NCBI RefSeq assembly: GCF_004793885.1
Contig: NZ_SRYG01000009.1
Span: forward strand, 1-64,000
Reading direction: 5' to 3'
Source: Dubosiella muris
GTDB lineage: Bacteria > Bacillota_I > Bacilli_A > Erysipelotrichales > Erysipelotrichaceae
Length of the DNA: 64,000 nucleotides
The translations under genes were made by a program, and so were the position numbers. The notes beneath the pieces were generated by a model. It was not told the origin of the DNA. It ran no database searches and saw only the letters and a program-made list of their open reading frames with translations. This document shows positions 52,374-61,259 of this stretch, piece after piece. Position 1 is the stretch's first letter. Every line of letters starts with the position of its first letter.

Positions 52374-52917
52374 CAACTACGACTCGTTCACGTACAACCT
52401 CGCGCAGCTCATGGGCGCGTTCGACACCGTCTATGTCGCGCGCAACGACGCGCTGACGCTCGACCAGATCGAAGCGCTGGATCCGGCCGCCATCGTGCTG
52501 TCGCCAGGCCCGGGCCGGCCCGAAAACGCCGGCATTTGCGTGGACGTCATCCGCCGTTTTTACAAGCACGTGCCGATTTTGGGCGTATGCCTTGGCCATC
52601 AGGCGATCGCGGCCGCGTTTGGCGCCACGATCCGTCCCGCCTCATCCATCGTCCATGGCAAGGCCGGGCGCGTCGACGTGTGTCATCCCTCGGTGTTGTT
52701 TGAAGGAATGAAACGATTCGAAGCCGGGCGCTACCACTCGCTCGTCGTCGACGACCTGCCCCCAGAGCTGATTGCCAGCGCCACAGGCGACGGGGAGATC
52801 ATGGCCATCGAACACACCACGTATCCCGTGTTCGGTGTCCAGTTCCACCCCGAATCCGTACTGACGCCTTGCGGTTCGCAAATTTTCGCCAATTTTATGA
52901 AAGGAGTGCTCGCATGA
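52357..52917 (+). CDS. trpG: Anthranilate synthase component II (glutamine amidotransferase)
   Basis: Class I glutamine amidotransferase that delivers ammonia to TrpE. 186 residues: catalytic cysteine in GVCLGHQAIA, and the histidine-glutamate pair in VQFHPESV. Starts inside trpE after AAGGAG. Could also serve aminodeoxychorismate synthase (PabA role), since no separate pabA is seen. Confidence 0.95.
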   Translation: MLLLIDNYDSFTYNLAQLMGAFDTVYVARNDALTLDQIEALDPAAIVLSPGPGRPENAGICVDVIRRFYKHVPILGVCLGHQAIAAAFGATIRPASSIVHGKAGRVDVCHPSVLFEGMKRFEAGRYHSLVVDDLPPELIASATGDGEIMAIEHTTYPVFGVQFHPESVLTPCGSQIFANFMKGVLA

Positions 52918-53924
52918 TTACCGAAGCCGTTCAAAAACTATCCACCTATGAAAATCTTTCCTGCGCCATGGCGCGTTCCGTCATGGAAGAGATGATGACA
53001 GGCCGGTGCACCGCCAGCCAGATCGCGTCGTACTTGGTGGCGCTCGCCATGAAAAAGCCAAGCGTCGACGAAATCGTCGGCTCCGCCCAGGGCATGCGCG
53101 CGCAAGCCATCGCCGTCCGGGACGCCAGCGACGCGCTGGAAATCGTCGGCACCGGCGGCGACCACGCCGGCACGTTCAACATATCCACGACGTCGGCGTT
53201 CGTCATCGCCAGCGCGGGCGTCAAAGTCGCCAAGCACGGCAACCGGGCCGTGACTTCCCAAAGCGGGGCGGCCGATTGTCTCGAAGCGCTCGGGGCCAAT
53301 TTGGACGTCGACGCCAGCCGGTGCCGGCAGCTGCTTGAAACGACGAACTTTTGTTTTTTGTTCGCGCCCAACCATCACCGGGCGATGCGCTACGCCGCGC
53401 CCGTGCGCAAGGAGCTAGGCATGCCGACGATTTTCAATTTGCTCGGCCCGCTCACCAATCCGGCCGGTGCTTGTCGGCAGGTGCTTGGCGTGTACGAGCC
53501 CGGTCTAGTCGAGCCAATGGCGCAGGCGCTCGTCAAGCTTGGCGTCAAGCGGGGACTGGTCGTCTGCGGCATGGATGGTTTGGACGAGATTTCCGCCAGC
53601 GCGCCGACTCTCGTATGCGAAATCGACGGGAAAACGAGAAAGACGTACACGATCGCGCCCGCCGATTTTGGCTATCCGGTTTGCCAAAAAGAAGAGCTTG
53701 CCGGCCAAAACGCTATGGAAAACGCGAAAACGACTCGCGCGATCCTGGCCGGCGAAGAGCGCGGCCCGCGCCGCCATATCGTATGCATGAACGCCGGAGC
53801 GGCTTTGTACGTGGCCCAAAAAGCGGCGTCCATCGCGGAGGGAGTCCGTCTGGCCGAGCGCCTCATTGATTCGGGCACGGCGCTGCGAACGCTTGATACG
53901 TTCGTGGAGGAAAGCCATGGCTGA
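52914..53924 (+). CDS. trpD: Anthranilate phosphoribosyltransferase
   Basis: Joins anthranilate to phosphoribosyl pyrophosphate. 336 residues; VGTGGDHAGTFNISTTSA (about 75-95) is the PRPP-binding loop and KHGNRAVTSQSGAADCLEALG the next signature. The ATG at 52914 overlaps the trpG stop as ATGA with AAGGAG ahead. Confidence 0.95.
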   Translation: MITEAVQKLSTYENLSCAMARSVMEEMMTGRCTASQIASYLVALAMKKPSVDEIVGSAQGMRAQAIAVRDASDALEIVGTGGDHAGTFNISTTSAFVIASAGVKVAKHGNRAVTSQSGAADCLEALGANLDVDASRCRQLLETTNFCFLFAPNHHRAMRYAAPVRKELGMPTIFNLLGPLTNPAGACRQVLGVYEPGLVEPMAQALVKLGVKRGLVVCGMDGLDEISASAPTLVCEIDGKTRKTYTIAPADFGYPVCQKEELAGQNAMENAKTTRAILAGEERGPRRHIVCMNAGAALYVAQKAASIAEGVRLAERLIDSGTALRTLDTFVEESHG

Positions 53925-54705
53925 TCTTTTGCAGACGATCGCGCAAAGCACAAGAGAGCGGATCGCCCGGGAAAAGGAACGGGTGCCGCTCGAACAGCTG
54001 AAAGCGCGCCCGATTCCGGCTCATCCGTCGTTGTACGAGGCGCTCAAAGCCGAACCGCTCGCGTTTCTTTGCGAGGTGAAAAAAGCCTCGCCATCCAAAG
54101 GCGTCATCGCCCCGGTGTTCGATCCGGTGCGCATCGCCAAAGCGTACGAAGAGGCAGGTGCCAGCGCGATTTCGTGTTTGACGGAGCCCGCGTATTTTCA
54201 AGGCAGCGACGCGGCGCTGGAAGCCATTTGCCAGGCGGTCGACGTGCCGGTGCTGCGCAAGGATTTCGTCGTCGACGAGTACATGATTGTGCAGGCGGCC
54301 GTCATGGGCGCGGCCGGCGTGTTGCTGATCGTGGAGCTGCTGACACCCGACGAATTGCGCCGCGCGATCGCGCTTGCCAACCAGCTGGGCATGGACCCGC
54401 TTGTCGAAGTGCGCACCGAAGCGCAGCTGCACATGGCGCTACAATGCGGAGCGCGCCTGCTTGGCGTGAACAACCGGGATCTGCGCGATTTCCACGTCGA
54501 CCTCTCGCGGGCCCCTCGCTTGCGGACGCTTGTCAAAAACGAGGACATCGTGTTCGTGGCCGAGTCGGGCTATCGAACGCGCGAGCAAATCGAAATGCTT
54601 GAGAAAGCCGGCGTCGACGCCGTGCTCATTGGCGAAACCTTGATGCGCGCGCCAGACAAACGGGCGATGCTGACCGCGCTCAAAGGAGAAACGCGATGCG
54701 GGTGA
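53917..54705 (+). CDS. trpC: Indole-3-glycerol phosphate synthase
   Basis: Closes the indole ring of the deoxyribulose anthranilate intermediate. A 262-residue TIM barrel with the family signatures FLCEVKKASPSKGVI, VLRKDFVVDEYMI and LLGVNNRDLRDF. GGAGG precedes the ATG, which overlaps trpD by eight bases. It is separate from TrpF, unlike the fused E. coli enzyme. Confidence 0.96.
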   Translation: MADLLQTIAQSTRERIAREKERVPLEQLKARPIPAHPSLYEALKAEPLAFLCEVKKASPSKGVIAPVFDPVRIAKAYEEAGASAISCLTEPAYFQGSDAALEAICQAVDVPVLRKDFVVDEYMIVQAAVMGAAGVLLIVELLTPDELRRAIALANQLGMDPLVEVRTEAQLHMALQCGARLLGVNNRDLRDFHVDLSRAPRLRTLVKNEDIVFVAESGYRTREQIEMLEKAGVDAVLIGETLMRAPDKRAMLTALKGETRCG

Positions 54706-55298
54706 AGATTTGCGGCATCCGCTCCGCGGTCGATGTGGATCTGGTCAACGCGTACCGTCCCGACTGGATCGGGCTGGTCATCGACGTGCCCTCTTCGTTT
54801 CGCTCGGTGACGATCGAGCAGGCCCGTGCGTTGTCGAAACGAGTGGACGAAGGCATCGGCGTCGTCGGCGTCTTTGTCGACTGTCCGCTGGACACGATCG
54901 CCTCGCTCCTGGAGGACGGCGTGATCGCGATGGCGCAGCTGCATGGCAGCCAATCGGAAGCGGACGTGGCGTGGCTGCGCGAGAAAACCGGCCGGCCGGT
55001 TCTGTGCGCGTTTGAAGTCAAAAGCGAACGGGACATCGCGATGGCGCAAAAAAGCGGCGCGGATTTCGTGTTGCTGGATGGGGGCAAAGGGCAGGGAAAG
55101 CCGTTTGACTGGACGCTGCTGAAGGGCATGACGCGTCCGTTTGGCTTGGCGGGCGGCGTGGATGTCGCGCTTGTGGAGGCGGCGTGCCAGGCGGGGGCGT
55201 CGTGGATCGACGTGTCCTCGGCGGTGGAGACGGACCAAAAAAAAGATGGAGAAAAAATGAAAGCGCTGATCGCGCGATGCAGGAGGGAAAGACAATGA
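54696..55298 (+). CDS. trpF: Phosphoribosylanthranilate isomerase
   Basis: Opens the ribose ring of phosphoribosyl anthranilate by an Amadori rearrangement. A 200-residue TIM barrel with the catalytic cysteine in VKICGI near the start and the aspartate and phosphate-site loops near [15 protein letters not shown] and FGLAGGV. Overlaps trpC by ten bases and trpB by four. Confidence 0.95.
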   Translation: MRVKICGIRSAVDVDLVNAYRPDWIGLVIDVPSSFRSVTIEQARALSKRVDEGIGVVGVFVDCPLDTIASLLEDGVIAMAQLHGSQSEADVAWLREKTGRPVLCAFEVKSERDIAMAQKSGADFVLLDGGKGQGKPFDWTLLKGMTRPFGLAGGVDVALVEAACQAGASWIDVSSAVETDQKKDGEKMKALIARCRRERQ

Positions 55299-56479
55299 GC
55301 AAAGGAAGATTTGGCCGGCATGGCGGCCAGTATGTGCCGGAAACGCTGATGGGCGCTCTGGAGGAGCTCGAACAGGCGTACGAGCGCTATAAAAACGACC
55401 CGGCGTTTCAACAGGAGCTAGGCGAATTGCTGGCGCAGTACGCCAACCGGCCTTCGCGGTTGTACTACGCGAAAAACATGACCGAGGATTTGGGTGGCGC
55501 GAAAATTTACATGAAGCGCGAGGATTTGAACCATACGGGCGCCCATAAAATCAACAACGTGCTTGGCCAGGCGCTGCTCGCTAAAAAGATGGGGAAGACC
55601 CGGCTGATCGCGGAAACGGGCGCCGGACAGCACGGCGTGGCGACGGCGACGGCCGCGGCGCTCTTTGGGATGGAATGTGTCGTGTACATGGGCAAGAAGG
55701 ATACCGAACGGCAGGCGCTCAACGTGTACAAGATGAAGCTGCTTGGCGCCCGGGTCGTGCCGGTGACGTCGGGCACGGCGACATTGAAAGACGCGGTCAA
55801 CGAGGCGATGCGCGAGTGGACCCGGCGTCTGGACGACACCCATTACTGCCTGGGCAGCGTCATGGGACCGCATCCGTTTCCGACGATGGTGCGCGATTTC
55901 CAGGCCGTCATTTCCAGGGAATCCAAAGCGCAAATGCTGGAGACAGAAGGGCGGTTGCCGGACATGGTGGTGGCGTGCGTGGGCGGCGGCTCCAACGCGA
56001 TTGGCAGCTTTTACGACTACATCGGCGACGAGGCGGTGCGCCTGGTCGGATGCGAAGCGGCTGGGACCGGGGTGGACGCGCCTGAAAGCGCGGCGACGAT
56101 CCACGTTGGCAAGCCGGGCATCTTCCACGGGATGAAGTCGTATTTTTGCCAGGACGAGCATGGACAGATCGCGCCGGTGACGTGCATCTCGGCCGGTCTG
56201 GACTATCCGGGTGTCGGTCCGGAACACGCCGATTTGCACGACCGGGGCCGGGCCGAATACGTGGCCATCACGGACGAGCAAGCCGTGCAGGCGTTCGAGT
56301 ACGTGTCGAAGATGGAAGGCGTCATTCCGGCGATCGAGAGCGCCCACGCTTTGGCGTACGTGATGGAGGCGGCGCCAAACATGGGCAAGGACGAGACGAT
56401 CGTCGTGACGGTTTCGGGCCGTGGCGACAAGGATTGCGCGATGATCGCGCGCTGGAAAGGAGAGCAAGTCGATGCGTAG
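55295..56479 (+). CDS. trpB: Tryptophan synthase beta chain
   Basis: PLP enzyme joining indole and serine to give tryptophan. 394 residues; the PLP lysine is in [17 protein letters not shown], the ammonia-channel region follows, and VGGGSNAIG is the phosphate-binding loop. [16 protein letters not shown] at the N terminus marks the TrpB1 type. CAGGAGGGAAAG precedes the ATG. Overlaps trpF and trpA. Confidence 0.97.
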   Translation: MSKGRFGRHGGQYVPETLMGALEELEQAYERYKNDPAFQQELGELLAQYANRPSRLYYAKNMTEDLGGAKIYMKREDLNHTGAHKINNVLGQALLAKKMGKTRLIAETGAGQHGVATATAAALFGMECVVYMGKKDTERQALNVYKMKLLGARVVPVTSGTATLKDAVNEAMREWTRRLDDTHYCLGSVMGPHPFPTMVRDFQAVISRESKAQMLETEGRLPDMVVACVGGGSNAIGSFYDYIGDEAVRLVGCEAAGTGVDAPESAATIHVGKPGIFHGMKSYFCQDEHGQIAPVTCISAGLDYPGVGPEHADLHDRGRAEYVAITDEQAVQAFEYVSKMEGVIPAIESAHALAYVMEAAPNMGKDETIVVTVSGRGDKDCAMIARWKGEQVDA

Positions 56480-57260
56480 GAAAGTATTCGCGCGCAAGGC
56501 GCTGATCGCGTATGTGATGTGCGGCGATCCCGATTTGCGAACGACGAAAGAAAACATTTTGGCGCTGGAACAGGCGGGCGCCGACTTGATCGAGCTAGGT
56601 ATCCCGTTTTCCGATCCGGTCGCGGAAGGGGAAGTCATCGCCGCGGCCAGCGAGCGGGCATTGAAAAACCACATCGTGGCCGATGACGTGTTCGCGATGG
56701 TCAAGCAGGTACGCGAAAAGACGACGATTCCGTTGGTCGTCATGACGTACGCCAATGTCGTATTCGCCTACGGCGTGGAGGCGTTTATGAAACGATGCGG
56801 GGAAACCGGCATCGAGGGCGTCATTTTGCCGGATGTGCCGTACGAGGAAAAAGCGGAGTTCGAAACGGCGGCCCGGGCCCATGGCGTGGCGTGGATCCCG
56901 CTCGTGGCGCCGACGTCGGGAGCCCGGATCCCTTCGATCGTTAAAGACGCCGAAGGTTTCGTGTATTGCGTCTCCTCGTTAGGAACGACGGGGATGCGCT
57001 CCTCGTTTTCGAACGAACTGGAACACGTCGTGCGCCAGGTCAGGGCGCATACGGACTGTCCGTGCGCGATCGGCTTTGGCATTTCGACGCCAAAGCAGGC
57101 GGAGGCGATGGCGGATATGGCTGATAGCGTCATTGTCGGCAGCGCGTTTGTCGATCTTTGCGCCCGACACAAAGAGAAGGCGCCGCAGGCGGTTTACGAG
57201 CTGGCGAAGGCGTTGAAAGACGCGCTGCGCGCTTCCGAAACGAGGCGGGAAACGAGCTGA
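56472..57260 (+). CDS. trpA: Tryptophan synthase alpha chain
   Basis: Cleaves indole-3-glycerol phosphate to indole, which passes through a tunnel to TrpB. 262 residues; catalytic glutamate in [15 protein letters not shown] and aspartate in ILPDVPYEE, phosphate loop VIVGSAFVD. The N-terminal helix is about ten residues shorter than usual (starts [15 protein letters not shown]). Its last 67 bases are also the end of the converging TetR gene. Confidence 0.95.
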   Translation: MRRKVFARKALIAYVMCGDPDLRTTKENILALEQAGADLIELGIPFSDPVAEGEVIAAASERALKNHIVADDVFAMVKQVREKTTIPLVVMTYANVVFAYGVEAFMKRCGETGIEGVILPDVPYEEKAEFETAARAHGVAWIPLVAPTSGARIPSIVKDAEGFVYCVSSLGTTGMRSSFSNELEHVVRQVRAHTDCPCAIGFGISTPKQAEAMADMADSVIVGSAFVDLCARHKEKAPQAVYELAKALKDALRASETRRETS

Positions 57261-57721
57261 TCGACGGGCGTTCGCATATCTTCCTCGATCCACTCGTTCA
57301 GCAGGGCGAGAAAGCCGCCGGCCGAATACGTCGAAAACAAGGCGAAGCGGTGGTTCGAGCGGGCCTGGACGAGCCGGATGCCACCCGAAAGCAAGCCATA
57401 GTGGAGCTTTTGCGCGTCGTAGCGGCGCAACAGCAAAAGCTCTTTTTTCTGCTGTTTCCAAAATGAGAAAAACTCGGTGGCGATTTGTTCGAGGTCGTAC
57501 GTTTGCAGCGGGGAAACGGCGTCCTGGTAGCGAGTGAGCAGTTGTTCCAGGCAGTCGGCGAACACGCCGTCCAGCCCGTCGTAGTGGCGGTAAAAGGTGC
57601 GGCGGCCGACGCCGGCCTGGTCGCATAGGCGCGTGATGGTCAGCGGGGCGTCTTGGGCAAGGCATTCGTAAAACGCCTTGCGTAAATAAAAGCGGGTTTG
57701 GGATTTGGGATCGTCGAGCAT
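57194..57721 (-). CDS. TetR-family transcriptional regulator
   Basis: A 175-residue repressor with an N-terminal helix-turn-helix (about 28-48, LTITRLCDQAGVGRRTFYRH) and a C-terminal domain of the type with a [17 protein letters not shown] helix near the end. AGGAAGG precedes the ATG at 57721; the longer frame lacks one. It is divergent from the flavodoxin-like gene, with 85 bases between starts, so it probably controls that gene and itself. Its 3' end overlaps trpA by 67 bases on the opposite strand. Confidence 0.83.
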   Translation of the reverse strand: MLDDPKSQTRFYLRKAFYECLAQDAPLTITRLCDQAGVGRRTFYRHYDGLDGVFADCLEQLLTRYQDAVSPLQTYDLEQIATEFFSFWKQQKKELLLLRRYDAQKLHYGLLSGGIRLVQARSNHRFALFSTYSAGGFLALLNEWIEEDMRTPVDQLVSRLVSEARSASFNAFASS

Positions 57722-57806
57722 GGCGCACTTCCTTCCTGTTTGTGCCGCGTGGTTGCGGGAAAAACGCATTGCCTTCATAATAACGGAAAACAGGAGGAAT
57801 GGGAAG

Positions 57807-58310
57807 ATGATCGTGTATGGCAGTCATTATGGAACGGCGAAGTGGTACGCCGAAAAGCTGGGGGAAAAGCTGGGCGAGGAGGTCGTGTCTGTCGAGTCGT
57901 TTCGTGGCGCGAAGGAGCCGGTCGTGTTTGTGAGCGGCTTATACGCGGGCGGCTTCAAGGGGGCGAAGACGTTTCAAAAGCGGATAGACGGCACCAAATT
58001 CACGCTCGTGTCGTGCGGTCTGGCCGATCCGAAGGAGGAGAAAACGCGGCGGGAAATCGAACGCAACGCGCGTGCCGCGTTCAAGGATTGGGATGGTCCG
58101 CTCTTTTGCGTGCGGGGCGCCATCGACTACAGGCGGCTTTCGGTTTTGCATCGGGTGATGATGTGGATGATGAAAACCATGATTGTCAAAAAGGGGCTGG
58201 AAGCGGAAAACGAGGCTTTTTTAGCGACGTATGGAAGTCGCATTTCGTTTTGTTCCGAGGACCAGCTTGATCCAATCGTCGCATACCGGCAAAAAAACGA
58301 GCGGTTTTAG
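57807..58310 (+). CDS. Flavodoxin-domain protein (HemG/protoporphyrinogen-oxidase-like)
   Basis: A 167-residue FMN-binding protein. The phosphate loop is YGSHYGTAKWYA at 4-15, and the FVSGLYAGGF and CVRGAIDYRRLS stretches are those of the flavodoxin_5 group that includes HemG. CAGGAGG precedes the ATG by 8 bases. No heme genes are near, so a role as a general electron carrier or stress reductase is as likely. Paired with the divergent TetR gene. Confidence 0.8.
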   Translation: MIVYGSHYGTAKWYAEKLGEKLGEEVVSVESFRGAKEPVVFVSGLYAGGFKGAKTFQKRIDGTKFTLVSCGLADPKEEKTRREIERNARAAFKDWDGPLFCVRGAIDYRRLSVLHRVMMWMMKTMIVKKGLEAENEAFLATYGSRISFCSEDQLDPIVAYRQKNERF

Positions 58311-58326
58311 GGAGACGCTCGTTTTG
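58296..58326 (+). terminator. Terminator after the flavodoxin-like gene
   Basis: AAACGAGCG pairs with CGCTCGTTT across a 12-base loop that includes the stop codon. Short T run; on the minus strand the run of As gives Ts for the converging operon, so it may work both ways. Confidence 0.6.
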
Positions 58327-58334
58327 GTTAAGGT

Positions 58335-59033
58335 TTATCGGGATTGTCCGTAATACGCGTGCGGACCGTGTTTTCGGGTAAAGTGTTTTTCAATCAAATG
58401 GCGCGGGGCGGGCGCGGCGTTTGGGCACACCATCGTGGTGATGGCCGCCATTTTCGCGGTTTCCTCAAGCACTTTGGCGTGGTATACCGCTTCGCCGGCG
58501 TCTTTTCCCCAGGCAAAGGGGCCGTGGTTTTTCACGAGAACCGCCGGGGTGTCGGACATGGCGATGGTTCGGGTCTGGAACGTTTCGACAATGACGTTTC
58601 CGGTGTTTTTTTCGTATTCGGCTTTTGTTTCGTCCGGGCGCATGGCGCGGGTGCAGGGGATGCTGCCCCGGAAGTAGTCGGCGTGCGTCGTGCCGAATGC
58701 AGGCAGGTCTTTGCCGGCTTGCGCGAACGCGGTCGCCCATGTCGAATGCGTGTGGACGATGCCGCCAATGGAGGGATCGGCCCGGTACAATGCCAAATGG
58801 GTCGGCAAGTCGGAGCTGGGACGAAGGCTGCCTTCGACGACGTGTCCGTTTAAATCGACGACGACCATGTCTTCGGGACGCATCGTTTCGTAGGCGACGC
58901 CGCTTGGCTTGATGACGACCAGGCCGCTTTCGCGCTCGATCGCGGACACGTTGCCCCAGGTGAACAGCACGAGGTCAAGATCGCGAAGGCGAAGGTTTTG
59001 TTTCCATACTTCGCGTTTGAGCGCGTCAAGCAT
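58335..59033 (-). CDS. L-ribulose-5-phosphate 4-epimerase-like protein (AraD/UlaF/SgbE)
   Basis: A 232-residue class II aldolase-type epimerase that turns L-ribulose 5-phosphate into D-xylulose 5-phosphate, feeding the pentose phosphate pathway. Zinc ligands appear in [14 protein letters not shown] and the late histidine of [32 protein letters not shown] and [11 protein letters not shown] are the family motifs. The ATG at 59033 lies within the end of gatC (8-base overlap). It is the last gene of the PTS operon, which implies that the imported sugar or sugar alcohol yields a pentulose phosphate. Confidence 0.88.
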   Translation of the reverse strand: MLDALKREVWKQNLRLRDLDLVLFTWGNVSAIERESGLVVIKPSGVAYETMRPEDMVVVDLNGHVVEGSLRPSSDLPTHLALYRADPSIGGIVHTHSTWATAFAQAGKDLPAFGTTHADYFRGSIPCTRAMRPDETKAEYEKNTGNVIVETFQTRTIAMSDTPAVLVKNHGPFAWGKDAGEAVYHAKVLEETAKMAAITTMVCPNAAPAPRHLIEKHFTRKHGPHAYYGQSR

Positions 59034-60516
59034 CTTGCAAACCTGTTTCCAGCTCGGTTTCCTCGAGCGCGGTTTGTTTGGCCGCGGCTTTGCGTGCAGC
59101 TCTTCTCGCTTCGCGTTGTTTTTGTTTTTCGGCATCCGCCGCCGCGTCGAGTTTTTCCTCTTCGAGAATTTTTTTGCGGTTCCACATCGCCAGGCCAAGG
59201 GTGGCCACGATGAGCAGTGCGATCCAGATCCAGCCGTTGTTTACGACATGGACAAGCAGCCATGGAATCGGGTTCGAGCCGTAGTCGATGCTAGAAATGA
59301 GCGTCGCGCCTTCCGGAATCGGGAAGTGGCTTGCGGCTGCCGCGCTCGTGAAGAGCGGTGCCAGACTCGTGCCGATCATCAGTCCGCCGCCCATGACGAC
59401 GATGCCAATCAGGAACGTGCGGAAGAAGTCGCCTTTCGTGACGGCGACGATGAGCGGGAACTGGAAGCAGATGCCGCACAAGCCCACAAGCGGCAGGAAC
59501 TCGTTGCCTGGCAAAACGATGGCCAGCAGCAGAGTGACGGGTACCATGAGCACGGACATCGCCAGCACGACCGGATGGCCGATACCGGCAGCGCAATCCA
59601 ACCCGATGTACACTTTGCGTCCGGCGAATTTTTTCTGAATGATGGCCTGGATGCCTTCGGAAACCGGGATGATGCCTTCCATGAGGATGGCGGCCATCTT
59701 TGGCGTGATGACCAAAACGGCCGACACGGTGACGCCCATCACAAGGATTTGCGAAATCTTTTCCGAAACGGAGAGCTCTGGCATGAAGGCGAAGCCCGCG
59801 ACGCCCAGCAGCACGCCGACGATCAGACCGAGGATGGCCGGGTCGCCAAACAGGCCCATTTTCTTGTTGATGGTTTTCTCGTCCAAATGAATCTTGTTCA
59901 AACCGGGCACTTTGTCGATCGCTTTATCCATGACCCAGGCGATGGGAACGAACGAGGCCGCCAGCCCGTGCGGGAACGTGATGCCCGGCAAGCCGAGCAC
60001 TTCCTCGGTCGCCTTGGCCATGCGGTCGGCGATGACCATGATGACGACCATGTTCACGGAAGCGAGGATGAGCGATAAAAACATGTTGTGGGTCAAGGCG
60101 TAGACGATCGAGCCGGAAAAGGCGAAATGCCAGAAGTCCCAAATGTCGACGTCCACGGTTTTGGTGGATTTGGTCAAAAGCATGATGACGTTGATCAGGA
60201 TGCCAAGGGGAATCATCGTGACGCCGACCGCCGTTCCGAAGGCGATGGCCGAGGCGCTTGGCCATCCAACGTCGATGACGGTCAAATTCAATCCAAACAG
60301 CTTGACCATGTTGTCGACCGCGGGCTGGACGACGTCCGTCAAAATCGTGACGGTGGCGTTCAATCCGATAAAGCCGATTCCGACTAGAAGGCCGCCTTTT
60401 AAGGCGCGCAGGAACGGAACGCGGATGCACACACCGATGAGCGTAATCAAGATCGGCATCATGACCGTTGGGCCAAGATCAATAATAAACTGAATCGCGT
60501 TTGTTATGACAGACAT
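59026..60516 (-). CDS. gatC: Galactitol-type PTS permease, IIC component
   Basis: Membrane channel of a phosphotransferase system of the galactitol/ascorbate superfamily. 496 residues with about twelve membrane segments; [18 protein letters not shown] and [19 protein letters not shown] are GatC signatures. AAAGGAG precedes the ATG chosen. After the last membrane segment ([12 protein letters not shown]) there is a 50-residue tail rich in alanine, lysine, arginine and glutamate, not part of the usual domain. Overlaps the IIA gene by 13 bases. The substrate is probably a pentitol or related polyol, given the epimerase downstream; it is not proved. Confidence 0.88.
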   Translation of the reverse strand: MSVITNAIQFIIDLGPTVMMPILITLIGVCIRVPFLRALKGGLLVGIGFIGLNATVTILTDVVQPAVDNMVKLFGLNLTVIDVGWPSASAIAFGTAVGVTMIPLGILINVIMLLTKSTKTVDVDIWDFWHFAFSGSIVYALTHNMFLSLILASVNMVVIMVIADRMAKATEEVLGLPGITFPHGLAASFVPIAWVMDKAIDKVPGLNKIHLDEKTINKKMGLFGDPAILGLIVGVLLGVAGFAFMPELSVSEKISQILVMGVTVSAVLVITPKMAAILMEGIIPVSEGIQAIIQKKFAGRKVYIGLDCAAGIGHPVVLAMSVLMVPVTLLLAIVLPGNEFLPLVGLCGICFQFPLIVAVTKGDFFRTFLIGIVVMGGGLMIGTSLAPLFTSAAAASHFPIPEGATLISSIDYGSNPIPWLLVHVVNNGWIWIALLIVATLGLAMWNRKKILEEEKLDAAADAEKQKQREARRAARKAAAKQTALEETELETGLQDA

Positions 60517-60968
60517 ACTGCATCTCCTTTCACACAACTTTTGAGCAATTCGGCAATGACTTCCGGCTTTTTCTCGCTGGACAGGCGGTCCATGAGCGCC
60601 CGGTCGTTAAAGCGGGACATCAAACCGGAAAGCAACGGCATTTGGTCGCTTTTGTTTTTGACAAGAAGGATAAAAATCATTTCCGCGTCCACCGGGTCGC
60701 CCGAGCACATTTCCTGAAATGCGAGCGGTTTTCGCGGCCGGATGAACACCAGGCCGGGCCGCTCGATGCATTCGCTGTCCGTGTGCGGGATGGCCAGCTG
60801 GTGTCCCGGAATTTTCAATCCGGTTGGAAACTGCCGCTCGCGCCGGGCCAGAGCGCCTTGGTACGTGTCGTTGACGTAGCCGTGCTCGAGCAGCCAGCCG
60901 CTCATCGTTTCGAACAGCTCGTCCTTCGAGGCGAAATCGGCATCGAGGAAAATCAAACTGGTATCCAT
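60504..60968 (-). CDS. gatA: PTS IIA component (fructose/mannitol-galactitol type)
   Basis: Soluble phosphocarrier that passes phosphate from HPr to the IIB component. 154 residues; phosphorylated histidine is H62 in LAIPHTDSE. The C-terminal helix with KPEVIAELLKSC is normal. It lies three bases after IIB and overlaps IIC. Confidence 0.9.
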   Translation of the reverse strand: MDTSLIFLDADFASKDELFETMSGWLLEHGYVNDTYQGALARRERQFPTGLKIPGHQLAIPHTDSECIERPGLVFIRPRKPLAFQEMCSGDPVDAEMIFILLVKNKSDQMPLLSGLMSRFNDRALMDRLSSEKKPEVIAELLKSCVKGDAVCLS

Positions 60969-60971
60969 GAT

Positions 60972-61259
60972 CTACAGCTCCAAAATGTCGAGAATTTCGT
61001 CGACGCAATCGTCCATGCCGATGGAAGTGATGAAGGGAAGGCCGAACACGACGGGCGTGCCATAGTCGCCTTCCACGCGGGACGTGGTGACGACGACATC
61101 GTAGTTTTCGGCGTTCATCGGCAAGTCGGCCACGGAGCATTGTCCATAGGCGACTTGATCCGCCAGCCCTTCTTCCGCCATTTTCGCTTGTAGTTTTTGC
61201 AAAGCCACCGTGCTGGTGCATACGCCTGCGCCGCAGGCGACAAGAATTTTCTTTTTCAT
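60972..61259 (-). CDS. gatB: PTS IIB component (galactitol type)
   Basis: Soluble 95-residue component that phosphorylates the sugar during transport. The phosphocysteine is C9 in LVACGAGVCTSTVA, the P-loop typical of GatB. Start overlaps the regulator stop by four bases. Confidence 0.92.
   Translation of the reverse strand: MKKKILVACGAGVCTSTVALQKLQAKMAEEGLADQVAYGQCSVADLPMNAENYDVVVTTSRVEGDYGTPVVFGLPFITSIGMDDCVDEILDILEL

Noticed and set aside
50910-52376. A 488-codon minus-strand frame opposite trpE
   Set aside because: Antisense shadow of trpE; no family match and it ends in the T-box region.
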